The position numbers and the translations under genes were made by a program. Below are positions 35,432 through 43,985 of a stretch of DNA of 64,000 bases, piece by piece. Every line of letters starts with the position of its first letter. Within the stretch, counting starts at the first letter, position 1. Origin of the DNA: Sulfidibacter corallicola (GTDB lineage: Bacteria; Acidobacteriota; Holophagae; Acanthopleuribacterales; Acanthopleuribacteraceae); contig NZ_CP071793.1 of NCBI RefSeq assembly GCF_017498545.1, forward strand, positions 1 to 64,000, in the 5' to 3' direction. The notes beneath the pieces are model-generated. The model did not search any database, was not told the origin of the DNA, and saw only the letters and a program-made list of their open reading frames with translations.

Positions 35432-37651
35432 TTAGAACTGCAGTCGTACGAAGAAGTTGGTTCTGCGTTCGTGGCCCTGGTAATCGAATGGGAAGGGCCC
35501 GGTCTTCACCAGGATGTTGTCGTCGCTGTCGAACAAATTGGTGACCGTCAAGCCGGCTTCCACCCCTTTGCTGATCTGGTAACGCACGTTGCTGTCGGTG
35601 GTGAACCACGAATCGATCTCCTGCGGCCGGTAGCGATCCATGTCCAAGGATACCCCGACACCCAGCGGCAACTCCTGGAAACCGATGTCGGAAGCCCGCC
35701 GATTGACTTCGCCATGCCAATGACCGGCGAGCGCCACCGTCCACTTCGAATCCTGGAAGACCAAGCCGAAATTGAATTTCTGCTCCGTTTCCCAGGCCAC
35801 ATCGTCGGGACTGAGCCCGATCGTGTTGTCCAACACTTCCTCGTCGACCCGATCGGTCATCGAGAAGTTGAGGAACCCCGAAAACTTTTTGCGCTGGAAG
35901 ATCAACTCCAGTTCCAGGCCGCGAGTCGTCTGCGAGAACACGTTCGTGCTCAAGTTGTTGTTCTGGGTACTGAAGGCGATCTGGTTCTCGAACTCGGTTT
36001 CGAACAGATTGGCCCGGAAGTTCATGTACTCGTTGATGATCACGTCGCCCATCAGCTCGACCGTCGTGATCAGCTCCGGCTGAAGTTGTTCGATGTTCGA
36101 ACCCAGCGAAAAGGTGTGTGCGCCGGCCAGTTCGGTGGGCTGTGGCGCACGGAACGCCTTGCCGCCCATCAGCTTGAGTGTGGTTTTGCTGTTGACGTTG
36201 TAGACCAACGCCAAGCGCGGGCTGACCCGCGAGAGCGACTTTTCGGCCTGCGGCCGACCTGGCTCGAAGATTCGGAAAAAGTCGACCGAGGATTCGTCCC
36301 AGCGCAGGCCGGCGGTCAACTTGAACTGATCGCCGAACATGTTGCCGGAAGAGAATTGGGCGTAAAACCCCGTGTTGAGCAGCGGTTCGTCGAGAATGTA
36401 GTCCAGCCAGGGTCCCAACGGCGAGTTGATGTCACCGGGAAAGGGCGCCGCTCCACCGTCGATGTCGATGTTGGAAAAGTGCTCCGTATCGCCCTTGTAG
36501 ATGAAGCGATCTCCCTCGAAGCCCACCAGGAAACGCGCCTGCTTGGCCACTTCATAGGAGAACTGAAGCCGGACGAACAGGTCTTCGGCATCGGTTTCCA
36601 GGTACTCCCACATACCGGAGGGATAGAAATCGTCGAAGGCGCCGGTGGGGTAATAGCGCTGGTTCCAGGAAATGTCGTGACGCTGGTAGCGCACCACGTA
36701 TTCCTGCGTCCATCTCTTGTAAGTGGTGGGGTTGTACTTGATCGCAAAAATGCGGCGCTGCTCGTTCATATCCTCTTCGAAGTCGGGAATCCACCACAAC
36801 CAGCCGTGCCCGGTTTGAAAGTCCCAGTCCTGCTCGTGGTATTGAAAGGACAGGCCGTCCAGCTTGCCCTCGCCTTCCAGCTTGGCCCAGGCATAGGAAC
36901 TCTCGCGCTGGTTGCGGGTCCGGAAGAACAAAGGATCGCCGTTGGCGTCGAGCCGTCCGCTGCCGTCGCGGGACAGGTATTCATGACCGTCGGTGGTGTA
37001 GCCACTGAACGAAATCACCGCCGAAAACAGCTCGCCCTCGTGGCCGGCCAGCAAGTCCGCCGCAGTCGTGTTCAAACTGCCGGTCCGAAGGCGGACATCC
37101 ACCTTTTTGGTGAGGTCCGCCGCAGAAACCGTGTTCACCTGAACGACGCCGTTGGTGGCGTTGGAGCCGTATAGGGCTGAACCGGGGCCACGAATGATCT
37201 CGATCGTCTTGGCGTTGAAAATCGGCGTAACCTCCCAAGTGTAGGCGGTGCCGTAGAGATTGTCGTTCATGGGGATCCCGTCGACGAGGTGCAACAGGTG
37301 GTTGTTGCTCCAACTGTCGAACAGGCCCCTGGTGGGCACGGTGGGCCGATCGAAATCCTGACCCGGTCCGAATCCCGGCATCTTGTAGAGGATGTCGTTG
37401 AGGGAACGCCAGCCGAACCGGTCCGCCTGTTCCGCGGTGGTGATCGACACGACACTGGGTGCCTCACGCGGCTTTTGCGGAAACTTAGAAGCCGACGTAA
37501 CTTCCATCTGCAACAAATCTTCCAGGCTCAAAGAAAGAAGGTCACTATCCTCTTCTTGTGCAAACAATACTATCACGGAAAAACAAAGCACAAACAAACA
37601 CACTACCGCTCTACGGAGCGTCTCGAGACGTCCGAGCCTAAACCGGTTCAT
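35432..37651 (-). CDS. TonB-dependent outer-membrane receptor
   Basis: Outer-membrane active-transport barrel, 739 residues. A signal peptide (about 13-31, ending FAQ) is followed by an N-terminal segment (LLSLSLEDLLQMEVTSASK) typical of the subfamily. The plug domain spans about 60-185, with NDILYKMPGFGPGQ, VDGIPMND and the Gly-Pro-Gly-Ser-Ala-Leu-Tyr-Gly motif. Twenty-odd amphipathic strands end in the usual terminal aromatic (FVRLQF). Barrel homologues in the ligand-gated family carry siderophores, cobalamin, sugars or peptides; the ligand cannot be read here. AGAGGTG precedes the ATG. No TonB/ExbBD genes or substrate enzymes are adjacent. Confidence 0.92.
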   Translation of the reverse strand: MNRFRLGRLETLRRAVVCLFVLCFSVIVLFAQEEDSDLLSLSLEDLLQMEVTSASKFPQKPREAPSVVSITTAEQADRFGWRSLNDILYKMPGFGPGQDFDRPTVPTRGLFDSWSNNHLLHLVDGIPMNDNLYGTAYTWEVTPIFNAKTIEIIRGPGSALYGSNATNGVVQVNTVSAADLTKKVDVRLRTGSLNTTAADLLAGHEGELFSAVISFSGYTTDGHEYLSRDGSGRLDANGDPLFFRTRNQRESSYAWAKLEGEGKLDGLSFQYHEQDWDFQTGHGWLWWIPDFEEDMNEQRRIFAIKYNPTTYKRWTQEYVVRYQRHDISWNQRYYPTGAFDDFYPSGMWEYLETDAEDLFVRLQFSYEVAKQARFLVGFEGDRFIYKGDTEHFSNIDIDGGAAPFPGDINSPLGPWLDYILDEPLLNTGFYAQFSSGNMFGDQFKLTAGLRWDESSVDFFRIFEPGRPQAEKSLSRVSPRLALVYNVNSKTTLKLMGGKAFRAPQPTELAGAHTFSLGSNIEQLQPELITTVELMGDVIINEYMNFRANLFETEFENQIAFSTQNNNLSTNVFSQTTRGLELELIFQRKKFSGFLNFSMTDRVDEEVLDNTIGLSPDDVAWETEQKFNFGLVFQDSKWTVALAGHWHGEVNRRASDIGFQELPLGVGVSLDMDRYRPQEIDSWFTTDSNVRYQISKGVEAGLTVTNLFDSDDNILVKTGPFPFDYQGHERRTNFFVRLQF

Positions 37652-38574
37652 GAAACACCTCTGAAGGAAGGTCGCACCGCGAGCACACTCGGCAACCCGC
37701 GGATTCGTGAGTGAACAACGGACGGAGCTATGCCCACTCGGTCATCGGTTCCATAACTGATTCGCGAATTGAAACTGTATTTTCATTAAAAAGCTGTTTG
37801 GTTAGTATAACATCAAAACATTTGAAAAACCGACTCGCTTCTATTTCATTCGGCTCTTCTCACATTTATCTAACCAAAAAACCAGCCACATCGACTGGCA
37901 AGCCACCCTTTACCGCTCACATTCAAAAGATAACATCGCCGTACTCTACCCCGCGAACGCACAGTGGAATCGCCTGTTATTTCGAAACAAAACATAGAAG
38001 GACACATGATGATGGCGATTCGAAAAAAATAAAACGATCGCACCCGAGATCAAGCGCTTCACCGTGGCAACCTTGGCCATACCAACCGCGAAGCCCCTGG
38101 ATGTGGCGTCAAATGGCGATGAGAGATGGGTGCTCTCCCATTTTCCGGAAAAGCACAGGAAAACCGAAAAATGACCTTCGGTTGATTCGGATGGTTCAGG
38201 CCCCGAAAGCGAGCCCATCGGTTTCAGTTTGAAAAAGTTCCAATTCGCGAATTTTGCCCTTCTGATCGTGTGTCGCCCTCGATTGCTTTAGTTTTGTCCC
38301 TTTTTGAGACTCGGGCAGTTCTTGCGCGCCGGCTCGGCAGCGACGCACCGGATCGAAAGGAAACGAGAAAGCGCCCATCCGAAACCAGTGGTTTCCATGA
38401 AAAAGGTCCGCCTGAACCGGCCCGGGATCTCCTGCGCCGCAGGTACGACAGCCAGGTCTCAAGTTCCAGCCAATCAACTAGAAACAAATACTTTGACGAG
38501 ATCCGAAACTTGGCGGTCTGTCCATCTAGCCGGGCCGTCTGGGTTGCCGCCAAGTCCCCGTGTCGGGATCGGCA
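37652..38574. other. Long AT-rich intergenic region upstream of the TonB receptor
   Basis: About 920 bases, the longest non-coding stretch in the window, distinctly AT-rich between about 37740 and 38040. It must contain the receptor's promoter on the minus strand. I looked for a cobalamin-type riboswitch and did not find its conserved box. Several short open frames occur on both strands (for example 37711-38232), but none has an RBS or a protein-like composition. Confidence 0.5.
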
Positions 38575-40569
38575 CTAGGAAGATTCGTCATCCAGGCGAA
38601 CGCCGTAGCTCATGTACAGCGCTTCGACGAAGGTATCGGCCAGCTTCTGGCGGAAGCCCGGTTTGGCGATATTGCCCCGATCCCTTTTGTTGTTGAGATT
38701 GCTGACCTCGATCAGGACCCGGGTGGGAATGCGGTTGTACTTCAACACCGCCGGCACGAAGGGACGGTTGGGATTGCGGTAGATGAGCGACCGGATCGGC
38801 TTCTGCTCGTGAACGGGTACCCGCTTCTGTTTGGAACGGGCCACGTAGTTGCGGGCGAAGTTCAGGCTGCGCGCCTGGGAGCGCTGCATTTCCTTGCGCG
38901 AAAAGGTGAAGCGGTTGGCCGCGTACTCGCGATAACCGGAAAGGCGCCGGTAGGGAATCACCTTGCGCGGATAGACCCGGGCGTCCGGAATGTAGACCAT
39001 GCCGCCGCTCAGACTGCGGTGCAACGAGTCCGCATGAAAACTGGCGAACAGGATGTTCTCGGGCTTGACGCCCTTTTTCACCAACCGATCGTAGTGGTAG
39101 TTGGCCAACATCCAGCGCAGGTTGACGCCGTCGGTCGTCACGGTCGCGCTGTTCAATCGGAAGACAGGCTTGGTGTTCAGGTGTTCGTCGGTATCCAGCC
39201 GAAAGTGGGAGACGTCCTGGGCGCGGTAGCCCACGCTGGGGTCGATCACGGTGGGAATCACTTCGGCACCGGTCTCGCGCTCGAGCCGAATCTTGACCCG
39301 GCACATGACGTCGTAGACGTAGTCGTCTTCCCAAACCTGACCGAAATGGGCCCCGGGGTCCCGACCGCCGTGACCGGCGTCCAGAATCACGTATACGCCG
39401 TCCAAGTTCTTGACGGTCAACTGCGTCTGCACGCTGGCGACGGCCTTCACATTGGCCAGGTAGGCCAGGTACTCGGCGTCGTCTTCCGCCTTGAATTCGG
39501 GCTCCAGGTGCTCGTAGGGTATTTTGATCGCCGTGCCGATCGGCAGGTCGGTTTCGTCGCGAATCCCGTTGCGACGGATGATCACGGCTGCCATGTCGTT
39601 CACGTCCTTACCGCTCACCAGACCGCAGAAGCGAACGACGACCGAACTGTAGATGGCCTCCCCCGCCTTGAGGCGATAGAGCGCGAAACGACCCTTGCCG
39701 TCGGAACCGTAACTCAGATCGGCGCGCTGTTCCTTCAACTCGGCCAACTGTTCTTCGAGGAGTTTCCGACTCCGCGCCGCCTCGTCCTGGGTGGACGCGG
39801 CCACCCCACCGGAACCCGCTTCCGAGGAACTCGCGACCGCAGGCTTTTCGGCCACCGAGGCCTTTTCCGTCAATCGTTGGACGCCCTTGGAAACCAGCGA
39901 GACCACATCGGCCGTGGTGGGGCCGGAATCGTCGTCCCCGCCGCCGGCCACCGCGGGCGAGACCAGCGCCTCGTCGTCCTGACGCAGGATGGGCAGCAGC
40001 AATTCGCGGGGAATGCGCACCAGGCTGCCCTTACCGATCTTGGGCGAATTCAGGTGGTTGTACTGCATCAACCGGCGATAGTTCTGGCCACTGCCGGTGA
40101 ACAGGGCGGCGATGGTCCACAGAGTCTCGCGCCCGTCGAACACGACGCGGTGCGCCCAATCGCGCTCCCCCAGCTTGTCTCGAGGCCAGAGGGCGCGCAG
40201 AAATGTCTTTTGAAATCGCGGGGAAAGGTGCGCGAAGGGAATGCGGGCCCGCTTTTGCCCGTCGAACACGATGCCGAGCCGCTTCGGGCGAAAGTCGGCA
40301 TCGCTGAAGAGCCCCGTGTAGATGCGCACCGCAGGGAGCAATTCTTGGGGATTTTCCACCTGAACGGCGAGATGGGCGCCGTTCTTGACCGAGACGGTCG
40401 CCTGGCTCTGTTGATCGACCTTGGCGACCATGGGCGTCTCGCCGAAGGTGCCGGCCACCAGTTGGGGCAGCAACCACAAGGCGAAGATCAGCGCCGACCT
40501 GGTGGTCCTTCGGTCGAACTCGGGTGATCGTGTTGCGAAAATCGCGATGTGGGAAAGCGAAGAATTCAT
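38575..40569 (-). CDS. N-acetylmuramoyl-L-alanine amidase (Amidase_3) with LysM-like N-terminal region
   Basis: Exported cell-wall hydrolase, 664 residues, that cleaves the lactoyl-peptide bond of peptidoglycan. A hydrophobic export segment lies near 25-45. The N-terminal half has two LysM-like stretches (ETLWTIAALFTGSGQNYRRL near 150-190 and YSSVVVRFCGLVSGKDVNDM near 310-350) separated by a Ser/Ala/Glu-rich coiled linker. The zinc amidase domain begins near 393 with ILDAGHGGRDPG (His400), then a glutamate-bearing segment, SFHADSLHRS, and the catalytic VLIEVSNLNN close to the C-terminus. LysM modules anchor to glycan, consistent with a daughter-cell-separation or remodelling role. RBS before ATG 40569 is weak (GGACGGAA). 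Confidence 0.9.
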   Translation of the reverse strand: MNSSLSHIAIFATRSPEFDRRTTRSALIFALWLLPQLVAGTFGETPMVAKVDQQSQATVSVKNGAHLAVQVENPQELLPAVRIYTGLFSDADFRPKRLGIVFDGQKRARIPFAHLSPRFQKTFLRALWPRDKLGERDWAHRVVFDGRETLWTIAALFTGSGQNYRRLMQYNHLNSPKIGKGSLVRIPRELLLPILRQDDEALVSPAVAGGGDDDSGPTTADVVSLVSKGVQRLTEKASVAEKPAVASSSEAGSGGVAASTQDEAARSRKLLEEQLAELKEQRADLSYGSDGKGRFALYRLKAGEAIYSSVVVRFCGLVSGKDVNDMAAVIIRRNGIRDETDLPIGTAIKIPYEHLEPEFKAEDDAEYLAYLANVKAVASVQTQLTVKNLDGVYVILDAGHGGRDPGAHFGQVWEDDYVYDVMCRVKIRLERETGAEVIPTVIDPSVGYRAQDVSHFRLDTDEHLNTKPVFRLNSATVTTDGVNLRWMLANYHYDRLVKKGVKPENILFASFHADSLHRSLSGGMVYIPDARVYPRKVIPYRRLSGYREYAANRFTFSRKEMQRSQARSLNFARNYVARSKQKRVPVHEQKPIRSLIYRNPNRPFVPAVLKYNRIPTRVLIEVSNLNNKRDRGNIAKPGFRQKLADTFVEALYMSYGVRLDDESS

Positions 40570-40800
40570 GTTCCGTCCGGGTTCGACTCAAACGCGCGAA
40601 GCCTTTGTCGCTGAGGTGGTTATCGATCGGTCGAGAAGTGCAAGAGCCGTGCCTTGAACCGTGTTGCGGTGGGATACAAACCGTCGTAAACCAGGCATGA
40701 TTGGGGGTGAGAGACCCCCTCCAACCAAACCTTACAGCGCCCGCCGAATGGAACGGCGATACGGGGCCTGGATCACATCCGCGATCGGGCCCCGGCCGCT

Positions 40801-41250
40801 TCAGTGCCTGCCGTACAGCACCACGGTGGCGCGATTCTTCTTGCGCTTGGCCTTCGATTTGTACACGAAGACGACCTTTTTGATGATGCGCTTCTTGCCC
40901 GGCAGATCGATGACTCGGGTTTCCCCGCCGGCCTTGATGAAGTCACGCAGCGAGACGTCGAAAACCTCGCCGTTGCCGAAGTGGATCTTCACGTCGTAGA
41001 AGGTGACGCCGGATTTGAGGACCTTCAATTTGATCTTGGAAAACCTGCCATCTTTCCTGGTGACGGTGATCTGGTCGCGTTCCGCACGGTTTTTCACCTC
41101 GCGGCGGCCCAGATTGTCCCAGTCCCCGGCGAAGACCGGTGCGGACACCGCCAGGGTGGCCAGACCCACCAGGAGAGCGCAACGCGCCAACATGCCGACC
41201 GCCTTTCTGCGTCGGGCCTCGAATACCTGATTCCATGAGCGATGATTCAA
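40801..41250 (-). CDS. Small secreted protein, DUF2541-like
   Basis: 149 residues from TTG 41250, chosen because GGAGG lies 7 bases upstream and a clean signal peptide results (hydrophobic MLARCALLVGLATLAVSAP, cut near FAG). An in-frame ATG at 41343 has no RBS. The mature part is a basic beta-rich domain (DWDNLGRREV, IKLKVLKSGVTFYDVKIHFGNG, TRVIDLPGKKRIIKKVVFVY) that resembles DUF2541 proteins such as E. coli YaaI by pattern only. The function of that family is unknown. It lies 230 bases upstream of the amidase gene on the same strand, so co-transcription is possible. Confidence 0.65.
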   Translation of the reverse strand: MNHRSWNQVFEARRRKAVGMLARCALLVGLATLAVSAPVFAGDWDNLGRREVKNRAERDQITVTRKDGRFSKIKLKVLKSGVTFYDVKIHFGNGEVFDVSLRDFIKAGGETRVIDLPGKKRIIKKVVFVYKSKAKRKKNRATVVLYGRH

Positions 41251-41759
41251 GACAACACCTCCATTCTCGAATGTTTCGCAACGTGTCGGGCGGGAAGTTT
41301 CGCGAGTCCCGGAACCTCTCCGGTGCGCGGAGCGGCCCGACATCGACGATCATCAAGCCTGACCTCGCGCAGGGCCCGAGGGTTGAACCAAAGGGAGATC
41401 GCATTCCCACAATGTGAGGCAGGTCAGCAACACGGGTTCCGAAGACCCGGATGTCGGACTGCCCTCGCATCTTTCGTCGATGCCTATCTGTTCGGGGGTT
41501 CGACTCTTTTCTATTAGGAATGGCTCGGCTTGTCAATCGCCATAATAATGAGCGCTCGGTAAAATACCGAACACCTTCATAGTTGTCCACGTATGTCCCC
41601 ACGTGGTATGCCTTCGATACACGATCGACAATCCATGGGACCACACCTTTCAGGTTGGGTCCGCAAGCCCTTCGACCGGGAAAATCCGGCTCCATGGACG
41701 GCAACCCATGTGCCCGAACTCGGGTCACGACATCAAGATCTTGAATAGGTGAGGAACAG
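41251..41759. other. Divergent intergenic region with a palindromic operator-like site
   Basis: About 510 bases between genes on opposite strands, so both promoters lie here. A 15-base palindrome TCGGTA-AAA-TACCGA is at 41556-41570 in an AT-rich stretch, and CCACGTATGTCCCCACGTGG follows near 41587-41607. Either could be a regulator site. No gene was supported. Confidence 0.4.
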
Positions 41760-42746
41760 GTGAAACATCTGCGCACATCGAGTCACGAACGCCTCGTGCG
41801 AGGCCCTCAAGGAACCACTTCGCATCGCCCCCACGCTTCCAGCATCAGCACCCGCTTTTTTCCCCAGTCCCCTCACAAGAACTTTTTTCTCTTCAGCATT
41901 TTTCTCGTTTCCGTCTTCATCCTCTCGGGCGCGCCCCTTTGGGCGCAAATCGAGCAACATCCTGAGTTGATCGGCAAGCGCGTGCTCACCAACCAGAAAG
42001 GCAAGCCGGTTCCCTTCGAGAACGACGAAGCCATCCGCGACTTTTTGTCCAACGCGGAAGTCGTCGCCGAGGACGTCATCGGCAGCGGCATCACCAAACC
42101 CTTTCGCCTGACCCTCGAAAAGGACGGAATTCGGTTGCGCTCGATCTTTCGCCACATCCAGCGGAAAGAAGACCGCATCGAGATCGAAGGCAAGATTCAC
42201 CGCTACTTCGAAGACAGTTACAAATTCGAGCTGGCCGCCTACAAGCTGGCCGAACACCTGGGCCTGCCCCACGTGCCGCCGGTCATTCCCTACACCTACA
42301 AGGGCATCGAGGGATCGCTCCAAATCTGGATCGAGCTGGCCATCACCGACCGCACCAGGGTGATGGACGAGATCCCGTTCCCCAGTTTTTTCAATGCCGA
42401 GCACCAGCTTCAGACCATGAAGGCCTTCGACGTCCTGATCTACAATTTCGATCGCAACGAGCTCAACTACCTCTACGACATCCGCTGGTACGTCTGGTAC
42501 ATCGATCATTCGCGTTCGTTCAAACCCGATTCGGTGCTGCCCCAGTTGGACGATCTCACCAAGATGCGGCGCGACGTCTACCAGAAATTGAAGAACTGGG
42601 ACAAGAAAGCGATCAACAAGAAACTGAAGCCCCATCTCAATCGAATGCAGCTCATCGCACTGCATCGCCGTCAGAAAAAGATACTGGAGCACGTCGACGA
42701 CCTGATCGCCCAACACGGGGAAGCTCAGGTGTTATTCGATAAATAA
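41760..42746 (+). CDS. Secreted protein resembling FAM20/PI3K-like atypical kinases (unproven)
   Basis: 328 residues from GTG 41760 (GAGGAAC just upstream), exported or anchored through a hydrophobic segment at about 42-60. The mature part follows the order of key residues in the FAM20/HipA/PI4K-like kinase fold. It has a strand pair KPFRLTLEKDGIRLRSIFR, a Glu-bearing helix KFELAAYKLAEHLGL (Glu157), PPVIPYTYKGIEGSLQIWIE, then FDVLIYNFDRNELN (Asp231, Asn236, catalytic-loop-like) and VWYIDHSRSF (Asp249, DFG-like). The usual ATP lysine position seems to be Arg (RSIFR). This is pattern recognition, not a database match; it could be an inactive relative. The next gene on the same strand is another secreted unknown, 492 bases away. 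Confidence 0.55.
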   Translation: MKHLRTSSHERLVRGPQGTTSHRPHASSISTRFFPQSPHKNFFLFSIFLVSVFILSGAPLWAQIEQHPELIGKRVLTNQKGKPVPFENDEAIRDFLSNAEVVAEDVIGSGITKPFRLTLEKDGIRLRSIFRHIQRKEDRIEIEGKIHRYFEDSYKFELAAYKLAEHLGLPHVPPVIPYTYKGIEGSLQIWIELAITDRTRVMDEIPFPSFFNAEHQLQTMKAFDVLIYNFDRNELNYLYDIRWYVWYIDHSRSFKPDSVLPQLDDLTKMRRDVYQKLKNWDKKAINKKLKPHLNRMQLIALHRRQKKILEHVDDLIAQHGEAQVLFDK

Positions 42747-43238
42747 TAATTGCTGCATCCCGTCAAGAAGCTTGAATTCACCGGGGACACTCGGTAACAT
42801 TTCGACCACGAGCTTCTTGACCTCATTCCTAAAACCACCCGCTTTTCGGCAACTCGAGACACCCCGATTTAATCAGGCATACCAAGATTGAATCCCTTCT
42901 AACCTGTCTTCAGCGCCCGAGGAATCGCTTTCTCGGCGAAAATCCGAAAACGTAGCCGTTGGGGGCGTCACGACTCCAAGTCGTACTCCTTTTTAGGCGC
43001 CACCACGGAAAAGCGATGGCCATCAAGGGTTTTCCACGGGAAAACCCGCCGATGCCACCAACTCACCCCGAAGTCCTCTTTCTTGGTTTCGAATTCATTT
43101 CTGTTTTTCCATTTTTTCGCGGACCCGGGACGGTGCCGATCGGAAAGGACTTCAGGCTGCCCGCTCAGGTGGCAGGGACGACTCCGGTCCGCCCCAGTAT
43201 CACACCGCGAAATTCGAAAAACTTCGTGGGAGATATCG
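42747..43238. other. Intergenic region with an 11-bp inverted repeat
   Basis: About 490 bases. GTCAAGAAGCT (42762-42772) and AGCTTCTTGAC (42811-42821) are perfect inverted copies 38 bases apart, placed just after the preceding stop. There is no T-run, so it is not a classical terminator. A smaller ACGACT-CCA-AGTCGT hairpin followed by CTTTTT lies near 42970-42990. No gene was seen. Confidence 0.45.
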
Positions 43239-43901
43239 ATGGAATACCCCCTTCGTTCGACAATCGGCCGGTCGCATGCCGCGACCGACCCCTTCACGCC
43301 TGGCAGTGCTCGAGGTTTCCGGTGGAAAACCGGCCTCTGGCTTTGGATCTTGTTGGTTTGGATTCCCCTACCCGCCCAATCGGGCAGCTCGGCGCCACCG
43401 ACGGCCGAGCCCAATTGGGACGAGGTTTCCGACAAACTGTGTAAGATCATTCGCTCGCGCAACGCCGACAATTTTTCGCAGGAATTGATGCGGCTGCAGC
43501 GCGAAATGGAATTCAACCTGATTCAGGACTACAACAAATGCGACTGCGAAAAGCGCGGCGCCTTCTCCGGCGGCAGCCTGCTGCGCGCGGCAACCTATTA
43601 CCGCTCGATCGAGGTCGTGAAAATCATATTCGTGGAACTGCTGAAAAACCCCGATGGACAACGCGGCCTGGCGGAGTACCTCAACCACCGCGAACTGGAC
43701 GGCATGACCCTGCTCGATTGGGTTCGCCAACGGGTGGAGTTTCTCAGCAAGAACGACCGCCTCAAGGCTCAGTTGAGCCAATCGGTGAACTACATGATCG
43801 GCTACCGCAAGCGCGGCGCCAAATTCTCCTGCGAGCTGCTGGAAGAGAGTACCTGCGAAGAATCCTATCAAGAATTCCTGGACCGCATCGTGAAGCGGTG
43901 A
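43239..43901 (+). CDS. Secreted hypothetical protein with an ankyrin-like segment
   Basis: 220 residues from ATG 43239 (GTGGGAG 7 bases upstream). A hydrophobic export segment at about 34-47 (WLWILLVWIPLPAQS) is preceded by a long polar N-region. The mature part is helical; LLRAATYYRSIEVVKIIFVELL followed by LNHRELDGMTLLDWV resembles one and a half degenerate ankyrin repeats. Four cysteines (two in CDCEK, two in CELLEESTCEE) may form disulfides outside the cytoplasm. No enzyme motif is visible. It lies 84 bases upstream of the double UvrA gene on the same strand. Confidence 0.65.
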   Translation: MEYPLRSTIGRSHAATDPFTPGSARGFRWKTGLWLWILLVWIPLPAQSGSSAPPTAEPNWDEVSDKLCKIIRSRNADNFSQELMRLQREMEFNLIQDYNKCDCEKRGAFSGGSLLRAATYYRSIEVVKIIFVELLKNPDGQRGLAEYLNHRELDGMTLLDWVRQRVEFLSKNDRLKAQLSQSVNYMIGYRKRGAKFSCELLEESTCEESYQEFLDRIVKR

Positions 43902-43985
43902 GCGCGGGCCGCGTCGGGTCGCGCGGCCGGTGTCGATCGTGTTACCTTGAGGGCCGTTTGAAAAACCGCCCCCCGGAAGGTAACC

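Noticed and set aside
35177..37174. 665-codon plus-strand open frame
   Set aside because: Antisense to the TonB-dependent receptor, which has a signal peptide, plug and barrel; the plus-strand product resembles nothing.
37711..38232. 173-codon open frame in the AT-rich leader
   Set aside because: No RBS, low-complexity basic product; more likely chance in non-coding DNA.
37652..38574. Cobalamin riboswitch upstream of the TonB receptor
   Set aside because: The conserved GCCACTG-type box and pairing elements could not be found on the minus strand.
41480..41520. GGGGTTCGACTC as a tRNA T-arm
   Set aside because: No matching acceptor, D or anticodon stems could be built around it.
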